Assembly: GCF_004357765.1 (NCBI RefSeq)
Contig: NZ_SMTE01000009.1
Span: 186,001 to 250,000, forward strand
Reading direction: 5' to 3'
Length of the DNA stretch: 64,000 bases
From: Pseudomonas putida
GTDB lineage: Bacteria; Pseudomonadota; Gammaproteobacteria; Pseudomonadales; Pseudomonadaceae
Under the pieces are notes generated by a model. The model worked only from the letters and a program-made list of their open reading frames with translations, ran no database searches and had not been told where the DNA came from. Made by a program: the position numbers and the translations under genes. How positions within the stretch are numbered: the first letter of the stretch is position 1; each line of letters begins with the position of its first letter. This document shows positions 63,453 through 64,000 of the stretch, one piece after another.

Positions 63453-64000
63453 TCAGTGAATGCTCGATGCCAGTTCGAAGATCGGCATGTACATCAAGAT
63501 CACGATCAGCCCGATCAGCAGCCCGATGAAGGTCATCAGCAGAGGTTCGAACAGCTTCACGAACCACTCGACCCAGCGTCCGATCTCCTGGTCGTGAAAG
63601 TCCGCACAGCGCTCGAGCATCTCGCCGAGGTTGCCAGACTGCTCCCCGGCCCGCAGCAGGCGCAGCGATACCGGTGTCACCAGCTTGGCCGCTTCCAGGG
63701 CATCGGACAGCGGTAGACCTTCGCCCACCCGCTGACTGGCCTGCTCCAGGCCCTGCGCCGAGGCGCTGCCCAGCAGCCCGCGGGCCATGCCCATGGCGGT
63801 CAGGATCGGTATACCGCCTTGCAGCAAGATGCCCAGCGAGCGGTAGAATCGCGCCAGTTCGTACATCATCAACCGTTGATGCAGCGCCGGTATGCGCCGC
63901 GTCTGGCGTGCGAACCAGCGGCGCACCCGCGGATGGCGACGTAGCAGCACCAGGGTCACGATGCCACCGACGGCACCCAACGCCAAGGGCGCCTGCTGGG
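63453..64000 (-). CDS. Type II secretion/type IV pilus F-family inner-membrane protein, 5' end outside the window
   Basis: About 182 C-terminal residues are visible. They hold the second T2SSF repeat (RFYRSLGILLQGGIPILTAM, then SLRLLRAGEQSGNLGEMLER) and the last helix (FEPLLMTFIGLLIGLIVILM), ending in MPIFELASSIH. This is the GspF/PilC-type platform protein that works with the assembly ATPase. Whether it belongs to a type II secretion or pilus operon cannot be decided from this part. It is convergent with the integrase. Confidence 0.9.
   Translation of the reverse strand, partial: QQAPLALGAVGGIVTLVLLRRHPRVRRWFARQTRRIPALHQRLMMYELARFYRSLGILLQGGIPILTAMGMARGLLGSASAQGLEQASQRVGEGLPLSDALEAAKLVTPVSLRLLRAGEQSGNLGEMLERCADFHDQEIGRWVEWFVKLFEPLLMTFIGLLIGLIVILMYMPIFELASSIH

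Overview
The window looks like a chromosomal segment of a Pseudomonas of the P. putida group. The reasons are high-GC coding sequence throughout, REP elements of the usual Pseudomonas type, a DUF1652 protein, a MuxABC-OpmB-type efflux operon, and a gene order between about 30.3 and 46.9 kb that, from memory, matches the glucarate/galactarate and D-lysine blocks of P. putida KT2440 (roughly PP_3603 down to PP_3590). I could run no database search, so species-level placement is inference.

Layout. 1-5.1 kb: a 5-oxoproline (pyroglutamate) utilisation operon on the minus strand (NRAMP-like transporter, PxpA, a DUF1445 hydro-lyase, and PxpB and PxpC fused in one reading frame that leaves the window), with a divergent GntR regulator and a candidate operator between them. 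5.2-7.0 kb: a chemoreceptor behind a FliA (sigma-28)-like promoter. 7.2-11.1 kb: a three-subunit membrane-bound gluconate 2-dehydrogenase. 11.1-13.5 kb: a DJ-1/PfpI protein, a 24-codon ORF with a strong ribosome-binding site, a solute-binding protein, and a cupin with the DMSP-lyase residue pattern. 13.5-23.0 kb: a molybdenum-hydroxylase region with a MocA-like cytidylyltransferase, a cytoplasmic PaoABC-like three-subunit enzyme, and a convergent operon for a Tat-exported two-subunit enzyme with a tri-heme cytochrome and XdhC. 23.3-30.1 kb: an OsmC-YcaO fusion, small envelope proteins, a DUF2231/PQQ-type sugar dehydrogenase pair and a YeeE/YedE sulfur transporter.

30.3-37.6 kb holds a glucarate/galactarate catabolic block: a FadR-type regulator, a semialdehyde dehydrogenase, GarD, an MFS permease and KdgD. 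A 13-base motif occurs identically in front of the regulator and in front of kdgD. 37.9-46.9 kb holds the D-lysine/amino-acid block: a PuuD-like hydrolase, a polar amino-acid ABC transporter with the flavin oxidase AmaD encoded inside it, an RpiR regulator, and divergent dpkA and amaC. 47.6-49.6 kb has an SdaC-type amino-acid permease and thiol peroxidase, each with a clear terminator. 49.7-50.5 kb is a decayed IS200/IS605 element. 50.6-59.6 kb is the muxABC-opmB operon, followed by an MHYT-GGDEF-EAL protein, a DUF1652 protein, an orphan tyrosine recombinase and the 3' part of a type II secretion/type IV pilus F protein.

The most unusual non-coding feature is a pair of related repeats (31071-31734 and 46883-47480). 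They carry long imperfect terminal inverted repeats, a nearly identical core, and a stem-loop whose stem sequence differs between arms while pairing and loop are kept.
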